The position numbers and the translations under genes are program-made. Positions 21,278 to 33,950 of a DNA stretch of 64,000 nucleotides are shown in pieces. Under the pieces are notes generated by a model. That model was given only the letters and a program-made list of their open reading frames with translations. It was not told where the DNA came from and did not search any database. The DNA comes from Porphyra umbilicalis. Its lineage: Eukaryota > Rhodophyta > Bangiophyceae > Bangiales > Bangiaceae. Position 1 is the first letter of the stretch; each line of letters begins with the position of its first letter. Where the stretch lies: assembly GCA_002049455.2 (NCBI GenBank), contig KV918819.1, positions 124,001 to 188,000 on the forward strand. Reading direction: 5' to 3'.

Positions 21278-21750
21278 TGTAGTACTACGCCAGAGGCGTT
21301 GTACTCGTGGCTGTGGGCGCTGGTGCTCGGAAGCCGGGTGGTCGGTGGTGTGTCGCGTTTGTGGCGTGCCACTGCGGCGTGTGAGCGCCTGCGGCGCACG
21401 TGTCTGGGTGAGCTCGTCCGATTGTCCGGTGCTGACAGCGGGGCGTGTCAATCCAGATTGGGTAGTGTTATGCATTGGAGGGAATTATCTGCATCGTAGG
21501 TATTTGGCAGCGCGGGACCGGGCCAACTAGTGGCCCCGGGCCCCGCGCAGCGGTTTCTGCCCTTTAAGGACGAAGGGCGACGACGGTGGGAGGCACCGTC
21601 GTCGCAGGCAAGTAAACTGTGCCTGTTTGTCTTGGCGTTTCGGTCGGCCTGACTTCCTGGACCTCGAGTCCCATAGCGGGTGACGCACGAGCGGCTAGGA
21701 CGGCCGGTACATCCCTCCTCTCCGAAGTGATCGCGATTCATTGTACTACA
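21278..21750 (+). repeat. Right (3') LTR of the LARD-like element
   Basis: This is the second 473-bp copy, equal in length to the left one. After its terminal GTACTACA the satellite resumes with the duplicated TGCTG. Confidence 0.9.
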
Positions 21751-24700
21751 TGCTGGCTGCCGTGGTGCTCTTGCGCGTCTTGCACGTTGCAGTGGAGCTT
21801 GTGGTGGCGGCGGCGAAGGCGGTGTGCCTGGTGGACATCTTGGCACGGCTGTTGTGGCCGTGCACGCGGTGCCGCTGGCGGTGCTGCTGCGGGTGCAAGT
21901 GCTGGCTGTCGTGGTGCTCTTGCGCGTCGTGCACGTTGCAGTGGAGCTTGTGGTGGCGGCGGCGGAGGCGGTGTGCCTGGTGGACATCTTGTCACGGCTG
22001 TTGTGGCCGTGCTCGCGGTGCTGCTGGCGCTGCTGCTGCGGGTGCAAGTGCTGGCTGTCGTGGTGCTCTTGCGCGTCGTGCACGTTGCAGTGGAGCTTGT
22101 GGTGGCGTCGGCGGAGGCGGTGCGCCTGGTTGACATCTTGGCACGGCTGTTGTGGCCGTGCACGCGGTGCCGCTGGCGGTGCTGCTGCGGGTGCAAGTGC
22201 TGGCTGTCGTGGTGCTCTTGCGCGTCGTGCACGCTGCAGTGGAGCTTGTGGTGGCGGCGGCGGAGGCGGTGCGCCTGGTTGACATCTTGGCACGGCTGTT
22301 GTGGCCGTGCTCGCGGTGCTGCTGGCGGTGCTGCTGTGGGTGCAAGTGCTGGCTGTCGTGGTGCTCTTGCGCGTCGTGCACGTTGCAGTGGAGCTTGTGG
22401 TGGCGGTGGCGGAGGCAGTGTGCCTGGTGGACATCTTGGCACGGCTGTTGTGGCCGTGCTCGCGGTGCTGCTGGCGGTGCGGCTGCAGGTACAAGAGCCG
22501 GCTGGCAGGGTGCTCTTGCGCGTCGGGGACGTTGCAGTGGAGCTTGTGGTGGCGGCGGCGGAGGCGGTGTGCCTGGTGGACATCTTGTCACGGCTGTTGT
22601 GGCCGTGCTCGCGGTGCTGCTGGCGCTGCTGCTGCGGGTGCAAGTGCTGGCTGTCGTGGTGCTCTTGCGCGTCGTGCACGTTGCAGTGGAGCTTGTGGTG
22701 GCGGTGGCGGAGGCGGTGTGCCTGGTGGACATCTTGTCAAGGCTGTTGTGGCCGTGCTGGCGGTGCTGCTGGCGGTGCTGCTGCGGGTGCAAGTGCTGGC
22801 TGTCGTGGTGCTCTTGCGCGTCGTGCACGTTGCAGTGGAGCTTGTGGTGGCGGCGGCGGAGGCGGTGCGCCTGGTTGTCATCTTGGCACGGCTGTTGTGG
22901 CCGTGCACGCGGTGCTGCTGGCGGTGCTGCTGCGGGTGCAAGTGCTGGCTGTTGTGGTGCTCTTGAACGTCTTGCAAGTTGCAGTGGAGCTTGTGGTGGC
23001 GGTGGCGGAGGCGGTGTGCCTGGTGGACATCTTGTCACGGCTGTTGTGGCCGTGCTCGCGGTGCTGCTGGCGGTGCTGCTGCGGGTGCAAGTGCTGGCTG
23101 TTGTGGTGCTCTTGCACGTCTTGCAAGTTGCAGTGGAGCTTGTGGTGGCGGTGGCGGAGGCGGTGTGCCTGGTGGACATCTTGTCACGGCTGTTAAGGCC
23201 GTGCTCGCGGTGCTGCTGGCGGTGCTGCTGCTGGTGCAAGTGCTGGCTGTCGTCGTGCTTTTGCGCGTCGTGCACGTTGCAGTGGAGCTTGTGGTGGCGG
23301 CGGCGGAGGCGGTGCGCCTGGTTGACATCTTGGCACGGCTGTTGTGGCCGTGCTCGCGGTGCTGCTGGCGGTGCTGCTGCGGGTGCAAGTGCTGGCTGTC
23401 GTGGTGCTCTTGCACGTCTTGCACGTTGCAGTGGAGCTTGTGGTGGCGGCGGCGGAGGCGGTGTGCCTGGTGGACATCTTGTCACGGCTGTTGTGGCCGT
23501 GCACGCGGTGCTGCTGGCGGTGCTGCTGCGGGTGCAAGTGCTGGCTGTTGTGGTGCTCTTGCACGTCTTGCAAGTTGCAGTGGAGCTTGTGGTGGCGGTG
23601 GCGGAGGCGGTGTGCCTGGTGGACATCTTGTCACGGCTGTTGTGGCCGTGCTCGCGGTGCTGCTGGCGGTGCTGCTGCGGGTGCAAGTGCTGGCTGTCGT
23701 GGTGCTCTTGCACGTCTTGCACGTTGCAGTGGAGCTTGTGGTGGCGGCGGCGGAGGCGGTGTGCCTGGTGGACATCTTGTCACGGCTGTTGTGGCCGTGC
23801 ACGCGGTGCTGCTGGCGGTGCTGCTGCGGGTGCAAGTGCTGGCTGTTGTGGTGCTCTTGCACGTCTTGCAAGTTGCAGTGGAGCTTGTGGTGGCGGTGGC
23901 GGAGGCGGTGTGCCTGGTGGACATCTTGTCACGGCTGTTGTGGCCGTGCTCGCGGTGCTGCTGGCGGTGCTGCTGCGGGTGCAAGTGCTGGCTGTTGTGG
24001 TGCTCTTGCACGTCTTGCAAGTTGCAGTGGAGCTTGTGGTGGCGGTGGCGGAGGCGGTGTGCCTGGTGGACATCTTGTCACGGCTGTTGTGGCCGTGCTC
24101 GCGGTGCTGCTGGCGGTGCTGCTGCTGGTGCAAGTGCTTGCTGTCGTGGTGCTTTTGCGCGTCGTGCACGTTGCAGTGGAGCTTGTGGTGGCGGCGGCGG
24201 AGGCGGTGCGCCTGGTTGACATCTTGGCACGGCTGTTGTGGCCGTGCTCGCGGTGCTGCTGGCGGTGCTGCTGCGGGTGCAAGTGCTGGCTGTCGTGGTG
24301 CTCTTGCACGTCTTGCACGTTGCAGTGGAGCTTGTGGTGGCGGCGGCGGAGGCGGTGTGCCTGGTGGACATCTTGTCACGGCTGTTGTGGCCGTGCTCGC
24401 GATGCTGCTGGCGGTGCTGCTGCTGGTGCAAGTGCTGGCTGGCGTGGTGCTCTTGCGCGTCGTGCACGTTGCAGTGGAGCTTGAGGTGGCGGCGGCGGAG
24501 GCGGTGTGCCTGGTGGACATCTTGGCACGGCTGTTGTGGCGGTGCTCGCGGTGCTGCTGGCGGTGCTGCTGTGGGTGCAAGTGCTGGCTGTCGTGGTTCT
24601 CTTGCGCGTCTTGCACGTTCCAGTGGAGCATGTGGTGCCGGCGGCGAAGGCGGTGTGCCTGGTGGACATCTTGTCACGGCTGTTGTGGCCGTGCTCGCGG

Positions 24701-27700
24701 TGCTGCTGGCGCTGCTGCTGCGGGTGCAAGTGCTGGCTGTCGTGGTGCTCTTGCGCGTCGTGAACGATGCAGTGGAGCTTGTGGTGGCGGCGGCGAAGGC
24801 GGTGTGCCTGGTGGACAACTTGGCATGGCTGTTGTGGCCGTGCACGCGGTGCTGCTGGCGGTGCTGCTGCGGGTGCAAGTGCTGGCTGTTGTGGTGCTCT
24901 TGCACGTCTTGCAAGTTGCAGTGGAGCTTGTGGTGGCGGTGGCGGAGGCGGTGTGCCTGGTGGACATCTTGTCACGGCTGTTGTGGCCGTGCTCGCGGTG
25001 CTGCTGGCGGTGCTGCTGCGGGTGCAAGTGCTGGCTGTTGTGGTGCTCTTGCACGTCTTGCAAGTTGCAGTGGAGCTTGTGGTGGCGGTGGCGGAGGCGG
25101 TGTGCCTGGTGGACATCTTGTCACGGCTGTTAAGGCCGTGCTCGCGGTGCTGCTGGCGGTGCTGCTGCTGGTGCAAGTGCTGGCTGTCGTGGTGCTCTTG
25201 CGCGTCGTGCACGTTGCAGTGGAGCTTGTGGTGGCGGCGGCGGAGGCGGTGCGCCTGGTTGACATCTTGGCACGGCTGTTGTGGCAGTGCTCGCGGTGCT
25301 GCTGGCGCTGCTGCTGCGGGTGCAAGTGCTGGCTGTCGTGGTGCTCTTGCACGTCTTGCACGTTGCAGTGGAGCTTGTGGTGGCGGCGGCGGAGGCGGTG
25401 TGCCTGGTGGACAACTTGGCATGGCTGTTGTGGCCGTGCACGCGGTGCTGCTGGCGGTGCTGCTGCGGGTGCAAGTGCTGGCTGTTGTGGTGCTCTTGCA
25501 CGTCTTGCAAGTTGCAGTGGAGCTTGTGGTGGCGGTGGCGGAGGCGGTGTGCCTGGTGGACATCTTGTCACGGCTGTTGTGGCCGTGCTCGCGGTGCTGC
25601 TGGCGGTGCTGCTGCGGGTGCAAGTGCTGGCTGTTGTGGTGCTCTTGCACGTCTTGCAAGTTGCAGTGGAGCTTGTGGTGGCGGTGGCGGAGGCGGTGTG
25701 CCTGGTGGACATCTTGTCACGGCTGTTAAGGCCGTGCTCGCGGTGCTGCTGGCGGTGCGGCTGCAGGTACAAGAGCCGGCTGGCAGGGTGCTCTTGCGCG
25801 TCGTGCACGTTGCAGTGGAGCTTGTGGTGGCGGCGGCGGAGGCGGTGTGCCTGGTGGACATCTTGTCACGGCTGTTGTGGCCGTGCTCGCGGTGCTGCTG
25901 GCGCTGCTGCTGCGGGTGCAAGTGCTGGCTGTCGTGGTGCTCTTGCGCGTCGTGCACGTTGCAGTGGAGCTTGTGGTGGCGGTGGCGGAGGCGGTGTGCC
26001 TGGTGGACATCTTGTCAAGGCTGTTGTGGCCGTGCTGGCGGTGCTGCTGGCGGTGCTGCTGCGGGTGCAAGTGCTGGCTGTCGTGGTGCTCTTGCGCGTC
26101 GTGCACGTTGCAGTGGAGCTTGTGGTGGCGGCGGCGGAGGCGGTGCGCCTGGTTGTCATCTTGGCACGGCTGTTGTGGCCGTGCACGCGGTGCTGCTGGC
26201 GGTGCTGCTGCGGGTGCAAGTGCTGGCTGTTGTGGTGCTCTTGCACGTCTTGCAAGTTGCAGTGGAGCTTGTGGTGGCGGTGGCGGAGGCGGTGTGCCTG
26301 GTGGACATCTTGTCACGGCTGTTGTGGCCGTGCTCGCGGTGCTGCTGGCGGTGCTGCTGCTGGTGCAAGTGCTGGCTGGCGTGGTGCTCTTGCGCGTCGT
26401 GCACGTTGCAGTGGAGCTTGTGGTGGCGGCGGCGGAGGCGGTGTGCCTGGTGGACGTCTTGTCACGGCTGTTGTGGCCGTGCTCGCGGTGCTGCTGGCGG
26501 TGCTGCTGCTGGTGCAAGTGCTGGCTGTCGTCGTGCTTTTGCGCGTCGTGCACGTTGCAGTGGAGCTTGTGGTGGCGGCGGCGGAGGCGGTGCGCCTGGT
26601 GGACATCTTGTCACGGCTGTTGTGGCCGTGCACGCGGTGCTGCTGGCGGTGCTGCTGCGGGTGCAAGTGCTGGCTGTTGTGGTGCTCTTGCACGTCTTGC
26701 AAGTTGCAGTGGAGCTTGTGGTGGCGGTGGCGGAGGCGGTGTGCCTGGTGGACATCTTGTCACGGCTGTTGTGGCCGTGCTCGCGGTGCTGCTGGCGGTG
26801 CTGCTGCGGGTGCAAGTGCTGGCTGTTGTGGTGCTCTTGCACGTCTTGCAAGTTGCAGTGGAGCTTGTGGAGGCGGTGGCGGAGGCGGTGTGCCTGGTGG
26901 ACATCTTGTCACGGCTGTTGTGGCCGTGCTCGCGGTGCTGCCGGCGGTGCTGCTGCTGGTGCAAGTGCTTGCTGTCGTGGTGCTTTTGCGCGTCGTGCAC
27001 GTTGCAGTGGAGCTTGTGGTGGCGGCGGCGGAGGCGGTGCGCCTGGTTGACATCTTGGCACGGCTGTTGTGGCCGTGCTCGCGGTGCTGCTGGCGGTGCT
27101 GCTGCGGGTGCAAGTGCTGGCTGTCGTGGTGCTCTTGCACGTCTTGCACGTTGCAGTGGAGCTTGTGGTGGCGGCGGCGGAGGCGGTGTGCCTGGTGGAC
27201 ATCTTGTCACGGCTGTTGTGGCCGTGCTCGCGATGCTGCTGGCGGTGCTGCTGCTGGTGCAAGTGCTGGCTGGCGTGGTGCTCTTGCGCGTCGTGCACGT
27301 TGCAGTGGAGCTTGAGGTGGCGGCGGCGGAGGCGGTGTGCCTGGTGGACATCTTGGCACGGCTGTTGTGGCGGTGCTCGCGGTGCTGCTGGCGGTGCTGC
27401 TGCGGGTGCAAGTGCTGGCTGTCGTGGTTCTCTTGCGCGTCTTGCACGTTCCAGCGGAGCATGTGGTGCCGGCGGCGAAGGCGGTGTGCCTGGTTGACAT
27501 CTTGTCACGGCTGTTGTGGCCGTGCTCGCGGTGCTGCTGGCGCTGCTGCTGCGGGTGCAAGTGCTGGCTGTCGTGGTGCTCTTGCGCGTCGTGAACGATG
27601 CAGTGGAGCTTGTGGTGGCGGCGGCGAAGGCGGTGTGCCTGGTGGACAACTTGGCACGGCTGTTGTGGCCGTGCACGCGGTGCTGCTGGCGGTGCTGCTG

Positions 27701-30700
27701 CGGGTGCAGGTGCTGGCTGTCGTGGTGCTCTTGCGCGTCGTGCACGTTGCAGTGGAGCTTGTGGTGGCGGCGGCGGAGGCGGTGCGCCTGATTGTCATCT
27801 TGGCACGGCTGTTGTGGCCGTGCTCGCGGTGCTGCTGGCGGTGCTGCTGCTGGTGCAAGTGCTGGCTGTCGTGGTGCTCTTGCACGTCGTGCACGTTGCA
27901 GTTGAGCTTGTGGTGGCGGTGGCGGAGGCGGTGCGCCTGGTGGCCATCTTGGCACGGCTGTTCTGGCCGTGCTCGCGGTGCTGCTGGCGGTGCTTCTGCG
28001 GGTGCAAGTGCTGGCTGTCGTGGTGCTCTTGCGCGTCGTGCACGTTGCAGTGGAGCTTGTGGTGGCGGCGGCGGAGGCGGTGTGCCTGGTGGACGTCTTG
28101 TCACGGCTGTTGTGGCCGTGCTCGCGGTGCTGCTGGCGGTGCTGCTGCTGGTGCAAGTGCTGGCTGTCGTGGTGCTCTCTGGCTTCGTGCACGTTGCAGT
28201 GGAGCTTGAGGTGTCGGTGGCGGAGGCGTTGTGCCTGGTGGACATCTTGGCAGGGCTGTTGTGGCCTTGCTCGCGGTGCTGCTTGCGGTGCGGCTGCGGG
28301 TACAAGTGCCGGCTGTCGTGGTGCTCTTGCGCGTCGTGCACGTTGCAGTGGAGCTTGTGGTGGCGGCGGCGGAGGCGGTGTGCCTGGTGGACATCTTGTC
28401 ACGGCTGTTGTGGCCGTGCTCGCGGTGCTGCTGGCGGTGCTGCTGCTGGTGCAAGTGCTTGCTGTCGTGGTGCTCTTGCGCGTCGTGCACGTTGCAGTGG
28501 AGCTTGTGGTGGCGGCGGCGGAGGCGGTGCGCCTGGTTGACATCTTGGCACGGCTGTTGTGGTCGTGCACGCGGTGCCGCCGGCGGTGCTGCTGCGAGTG
28601 CAAGTGCTGGCTGTCGTGGTGCTCTTGCAAGTTTTGCACGTTGCAGTGGAGCTTGTGGTGGCGGCGGCGGAGGCGGTGTGCCTGGTGGACATCTTGGCAC
28701 GGCTGTTGTGGCCGTGCTCGCGGTGCTGCTGGCGGTGCTGCTGCTGGTGCAAGTGCTGGCTGTCGTGGTGCTCTTGCGCGTCATGCACGTTGCAGTGGAG
28801 CTTGTGGTGGCGGCGGCGGAGGCCGTGTGCCTGGTGGACATCTTGGCACGGCTGTTGTGGCCGTGCACGCGGTCCTGCTGGCGGTGCGGCTGCGGGTGCA
28901 AGTGCTGGCTGTCGTGGTGCTCTTGCGCGTCGTGCACGTTGCAGTGGAGCTTGTGTTGGCGGCGGCGGAGGCGGTGTGCCTGGTGGACATCTTGTCACGG
29001 CTGTTGTGGCCGTGCTCGCGGTGCTGCTGGCGGTGCTGCTGCGGGTGCAAGTGCTGGCTGTTGTGGTGCTCTTGCACGTCTTGCAAGTTGCAGTGGAGCT
29101 TGTGGTGGCGGCGGCGGAGGCGGTGCGCCTGGTTGACATCTTGGCACGGCTGTTGTGGTCGTGCACGCGGTGCCGCGGGCGGTGCTGCTGCGAGTGCAAG
29201 TGCTGGCTGTCGTGGTGCTCTTGCAAGTTTTGCACGTTGCAGTGGAGCTTGTGGTGGCGGCGGCGGAGGCGGTGTGCCTGGTGGACATCTTGTCACGGCT
29301 GTTGTGGCCGTGCGCGCGGTGCTGCTGGCGGTGCTGCTGCTGGTGCAAGTGCTGGCTGGCGTGGTGCTCTTGCGCGTCGTGCACGTTGCAGTGGAGCTAG
29401 TGGTGGCGGTGGCGGAGGCGGTGTGCCTGGTAGACATCTTGGCACGGCCGTTGTGGCCGTGCTCGCGGTGCTGCTGGCGGTGCTTCTGCGGGTGCAAGTG
29501 CTGGCTGTCGTGGTGCTCTTGCGCGTCGTGCACGTTGCAGTGGAGCTTGTGGTGGCGGCGGCGGAGGCGGTGTGCCTGGTTGACGTCTTGTCACGGCTGT
29601 TGTGGCCGTGCTCGCGGTGCTGCTGGCGGTGCTGCTGCTGGTGCAAGTGCTGGCTGTCGTGGTGCTCTCTGGCTTCGTGCACGTTGCAGTGGAGCTTGGG
29701 GTGTCGGTGGCGGAGGCGTTGTGCCTGGTGGACATCTTGGCAGGGCTGTTGTGGCCTTGCTCGCGGTGCTGCTTGCGGTGCGGCTGCGGGTACAAGTGCC
29801 GGCTGTCGTGGTGCTCTTGCGCGTCGTGCACGTTGCAGTGGAGCTTGTGGTGGCGGCGGCGGAGGCGGTGTGCCTGGTGGACATCTTGTCAAGGCTGTTG
29901 TGGCCGTGCTCGCGGTGCTGCTGGCGGTGCTGCTGCTGGTGCAAGTGCTTGCTGTCGTGGTGCTCTTGCGCGTCGTGCACGTTGCAGTGGAGCTTGTGGT
30001 GGCGGCGGCGGAGGCGGTGTGCCTGGTGGACATCTTGGCACGGCTGTTGTGGCCGTGCTCGCGGTGCTGCTGGCGGTGCTGCTGCTGGTGCAAGTGCTGG
30101 CTGTCGTGGTGCTCTTGCGCGTCGTGCACGTTGCAGTGGAGCTTGTGGTGGCGGCGGCGGAGGCGGTGTGCCTGGTGGACATCTTGGCACGGCTGTTGTG
30201 GCCGTGCTCGCGGTCCTGCTGGCGGTGCGGCTGCGGGTGCAAGTGCTGGCTGTCGTGGTGCTCTTGCGCGTCGTGCACGTTGCAGTGGAGCTTGTGGTGG
30301 CGGCGGCGGAGGCGGTGTGCCTGGTTGACATCTTGGCACTGCTGTTGTGGCCGTGCACGCGGTGCTGCTGGCGGTGCTGCTGCGGGTGCAAGTGCTGGCT
30401 GTCGTGGTGCTCTTGCGCGTCGTGCACGTTGCAGTGGAGCTTGTGGTGGCGGCGGCGGAGGCGGTGTGCCTGGTGGACATCTGGGCACGGCTGTTGTGGC
30501 GGTGCTCGCGGTGCTGCTGGCGGTGCTGCTGCGGGTGCAAGTGCTGGCTGTCGTGGTTCTCTTGCGCGTCTTGCACGTTCCAGTGGAGCTTGTGGTGCCG
30601 GCGGCGAAGGCGGTGTGCCTGGTGGACATCTTGTCACGGCTGTTGTGGCCGTGCTCGCGGTGCTGCTGGCGCTTCTGCTGCGGGTGCAAGTGCTGGCTGT

Positions 30701-33700
30701 CGTGGTGCTCTTGCGCGTCGTGAACGATGCAGTGGAGCTTGTGGTGGCGGCGGCGAAGGCGGTGTGCCTGGTGGACAACTTGGCACGGCTGTTGTGGCGG
30801 TGCTAGCGGTCCTGCTGGCGGTGCTGCTGCGGGTGCAAGTGCTGGCTGTTGTGGTGCTCTTGCGCGTCGTGCACGTTGCAGTGGAGCTTGTGGTGGCGGC
30901 GGCGGAGGCCGTGCGCCTGGTTGACATCTTGGCACGGCTGTTGTGGCCGTGCACGCGGTGCTGCTGGCGGTGCTGCTGCGGGCGCAGGTGCTGGCTGTCG
31001 TGGTGCTCTTGTGCGTCGTGCACGTTGCAGTGGAGCTTGTGGTAGCGGCGGCGGAGGCGGTGCGCCTGGTTGTCATCTTGGCACGGCTGTTGTGGCCGTG
31101 CTCGCGGTGCTGCTGGCGGTGCTGCTGCTGGTGCAAGTGCTGGCTGTCGTGGTGCTCTTGCGCGTCGTGCACGTTGCAGTTGAGCTTGTGGTGGCGGTGG
31201 CGGAGGCGGTGCGCCTGGTGGACATCTTGGCACGGCTGTTGTGGCCGTGCTCGCGGTGCTGCTGGCGGTGCTTCTGCGGGTGCAAGTGCTGGCTGTCGTG
31301 GTGCTCTTGCGCGTCGTGCACGTTGCAGTGGAGCTTGTGGTGGCGGCGGCGAAGGCGGTGTGCCTGGTCGACGTCTTGTCACGGCTGTTGTGGCCGTGCT
31401 CGCGGTGCTGCTGGCGGTGCTGCTGCTGGTGCAAGTGCTGGCTGTCGTGGTGCTCTCTGGCTTCGGGCACGTTGCAGTGGAGCTTGAGGTGTCGGTGGCG
31501 GAGGCGTTGTGCCTGGTGGACATCTTGGCAGGGCTGTTGTGGCCTTGCTCGCGGTGCTGCTTGCGGTGCGGCTGCGGGTACAAGTGCCGGCTGTCGTGGT
31601 GCTCTTGCGCGTCGTGCACGTTGCAGTGGAGCTTGTGGTGGCAGCGGCGGAGGCGGTGTGCCTGGTGGACATCTTGTCACGGCTGTTGTGGCCGTGCTCG
31701 CGGTGCTGCTGGCGGTGCTGCTGCTGGTGCAAGTGCTTGCTGTCGTTGTGCTCTTGCGCGTCGTGCACGTTGCAGTGGAGCTTGTGGTGGCGGCGGCGGA
31801 GGCGGTGCGCCTGGTCGACATCTTGGCACGGCTGTTGTGGTCGTGCACGCGGTGCCGCCGGCGGTGCTGCTGCGAGTGCAAGTGCTGGCTGTCGTGGTGC
31901 TCTTGCAAGTTTTGCACGTTGCAGTGGAGCTTGTGGTGGCGGCGGCGGAGGCGGTGTGCCTGGTGGACATCTTGGCACGGCTGTTGTGGCCGTGCTCGCG
32001 GTGCTGCTGGCGGTGCTGCTGCTGGTGCAAGTGCTGGCTGTCGTGGTGCTCTTGCGCGTCGTGCACGTTGCAGTGGAGCTTGTGGTGGCGGCGGCGGAGG
32101 CGGTGTGCCTGGTGGACATCTTGGCACGGCTGTTGTGGACGTGCTCGCGGTCCTGCTGGCGGTGCGGCTGCGGGTGCAAGTGCTGGCTGTCGTGGTGCTC
32201 TTGCGCGTCGTGCACGTTGCAGTTGAGCTTGTGGCGGTGGTGGCGGAGGCAGTGTGCCTGGTGGACATCTTGGCACGGCTGTTGTGGCCGTGCTCGCGGT
32301 GCTGCTGGCGGTGCGGCTGCAGGTACAGGTGCCGCCTGGCGGGGTGCTCTTGCGCGTCGCGCACGTTGCAGTGGAGCTTGTGTTGGCGGCGGCGGAGGCG
32401 GTGTGCCTGGTGGACATCTTGGCACGGCTGTTGTGGCCGTGCTCGCGGTGCTGCTGGCGGTGCTGCTGCGGGTGCAAGTGCTGGCTGTCGTGGTGCTCTT
32501 GCGCGTCGTGCACGTTGCAGTGGAGCTTGTGGTGGCGGCGGCGGAGGCGGTGTGCCTGGTGGACATCTTGGCACGGCTGTTGTGGCCGTGCTCGCGGTGC
32601 TGCTGGCGGTGCTGCTGCGGGTGCAAGTGCTGGCTGTCGTGGTGCTCTTGCGCGTCGTGCACGTTGCAGTGGAGCTTGTGGTGGCGGCGGCGGAGGCGGT
32701 GCGCCTGGTTGACATCTTGGCACGGCTGTTGTGGCCGTGCACGCGGTGCTGCTGGCGGTGCTGCTGCGGGTGCAAGTGCTGGCTGTCTTGGTGCTCTTGC
32801 ACGTCTTGCACGTTGCAGTGGAGCTTGTGGTGGCGGCGGCGGAGGCGGTGTGCCTGGTGGACGTCTTGTCACGGCTGTTGTGGCCTTGCTCGCGGTGCTG
32901 CTTGCGGTGCGGCTGCGGGTACAAGTGCCGGCTGTCGTGGTGCTCTTGCAAGTTTTGCACGTTGCAGTGGAGCTTGTGGTGGCGGCGGCGGAGGCGGTGT
33001 GCCTGGTAGACATCTTGGCACGGCTGTTGTGGCCGTGCTCGCGGTGCTGCTGGCGGTGCTTCTGCGGGTGCAAGTGCTGGCTGTCGTGGTGCTCTTGCGC
33101 GTCGTGCACGTTGCAGTGGAGCTTGTGGTGGCGGCGGCGGAGGCGGTGTGCCTGGTTGACATCTTGGCACGGCTGTTGTGGTCGTGCACGCGGTGCCGCT
33201 GGCGGTGCTGCTGCGGGTGCAAGTGCTGGCTAACGTGGTGCTCTTGCAAGTTTTGCACGTTGCAGTGGAGCTTGTGGTGGCGGCGGCGGAGGCGGTGTGC
33301 CTGGTGGACATCTTGGCACGGCTGTTGTGGCCGTGCTCGCGGTGCTGCTGGCGGTGCTGCTGCTGGTGCAAGTGCTGGCTGTCGTGGTGCTCTTGCGCGT
33401 CGTGCACGTTGCAGTGGAGCTTGTGGTGGCGGCGGCGGAGGCGGTGTGCCTGGTGGACATCTTGGCACGGCTGTTGTGGCCGTGCTCGCGGTCCTGCTGG
33501 CGGTGCGGCTGCTGGTGCAAGTGCTGGCTGTCGTGGTGCTCTTGCGCGTCGTGCACGTTGCAGTGGAGCTTGTGGTGGCGGCGGCGGAGGCGGTGCGCCT
33601 GGTTGACATCTTGGCACTGCTGTTGTGGCCGTGCACGCGGTGCTGCTGGCGGTGCTGCTGCGGGTGCAAGTGCTGGCTGTCGTGGTGCTCTTGCGCGTCG

Positions 33701-33950
33701 TGCACGTTGCAGTGGAGCTTGTGGTGGCGGCGGCGGAGGCAGTGTGCCTAGTTGACAACTTGGCACGGCTGTTGTGGCCGTTCACGCGGTGCTGCTGGCG
33801 GTGGTGCTGCGGGTGCCTATGCTGGCTGTCGTGGTGCTCTTGCGTGCCGTTCAAGTGCGCTTTGGCGCGCTGCTGTGGCTTTTCGAGCACGTTGCAGTGC
33901 AGGGCTTGGTCGTTGGGGAGCTAGTAGCTGTGCTATCCTGACTGGCTGAG

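Larger units (their letters stand above)
17084..21750 (+). mobile_element. Non-autonomous LTR retroelement (LARD-like) inside the satellite
   Basis: Two 473-bp direct repeats (17084-17556 and 21278-21750) begin TGTAGTAC and end GTACTACA. They bound a 3.7-kb interior and are flanked by a 5-bp target duplication TGCTG (17079-17083 and 21751-21755), which is also the sequence of the uninterrupted satellite at that point. A tRNA-type primer site follows the left LTR and a purine tract precedes the right one. The interior shows no gag, protease, integrase or reverse transcriptase and consists largely of tandem repeats, so the element must have been moved by proteins supplied in trans. The LTRs are about 98% identical (roughly nine differences), so it is older than the copia insertion at 3586-9682 but still recent. 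The superfamily of its helper is unknown. Confidence 0.9.
16490..33845. repeat. 149-bp satellite array, about 85 units
   Basis: The marker GACATCTTG recurs every 149 bp (for example 23622, 23771, 23920). About 4 units lie left of the LTR element at 17084-21750 and about 81 to its right. Units are mostly 90-98% alike, by eye. The plus strand is very A-poor (about 6%) and rich in G and T. Each unit carries a run of GG doublets (GGTGGCGGCGGCGGAGGCGG). Because 149 is not a multiple of 3, each strand cycles through all frames. The consensus lacks stops in all six frames, which creates ORFs up to about 1000 codons that I regard as accidental. The last units degrade between about 33780 and 33850. 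The unit length is close to nucleosome core DNA (147 bp), as in many centromeric or heterochromatic satellites. That functional reading is inference. Confidence 0.95.

Noticed and set aside
16490-33845. Very long ORFs (up to about 1000 codons) on both strands of the satellite
   Set aside because: The 149-bp unit has no stop in any frame because of its base bias. All six frames are open, and the period is not a multiple of three, so no frame encodes a constant repeat unit.
16490-33845. CRISPR-like direct repeats
   Set aside because: The units are contiguous 149-bp repeats without unique spacers, in a eukaryotic context with no cas genes.
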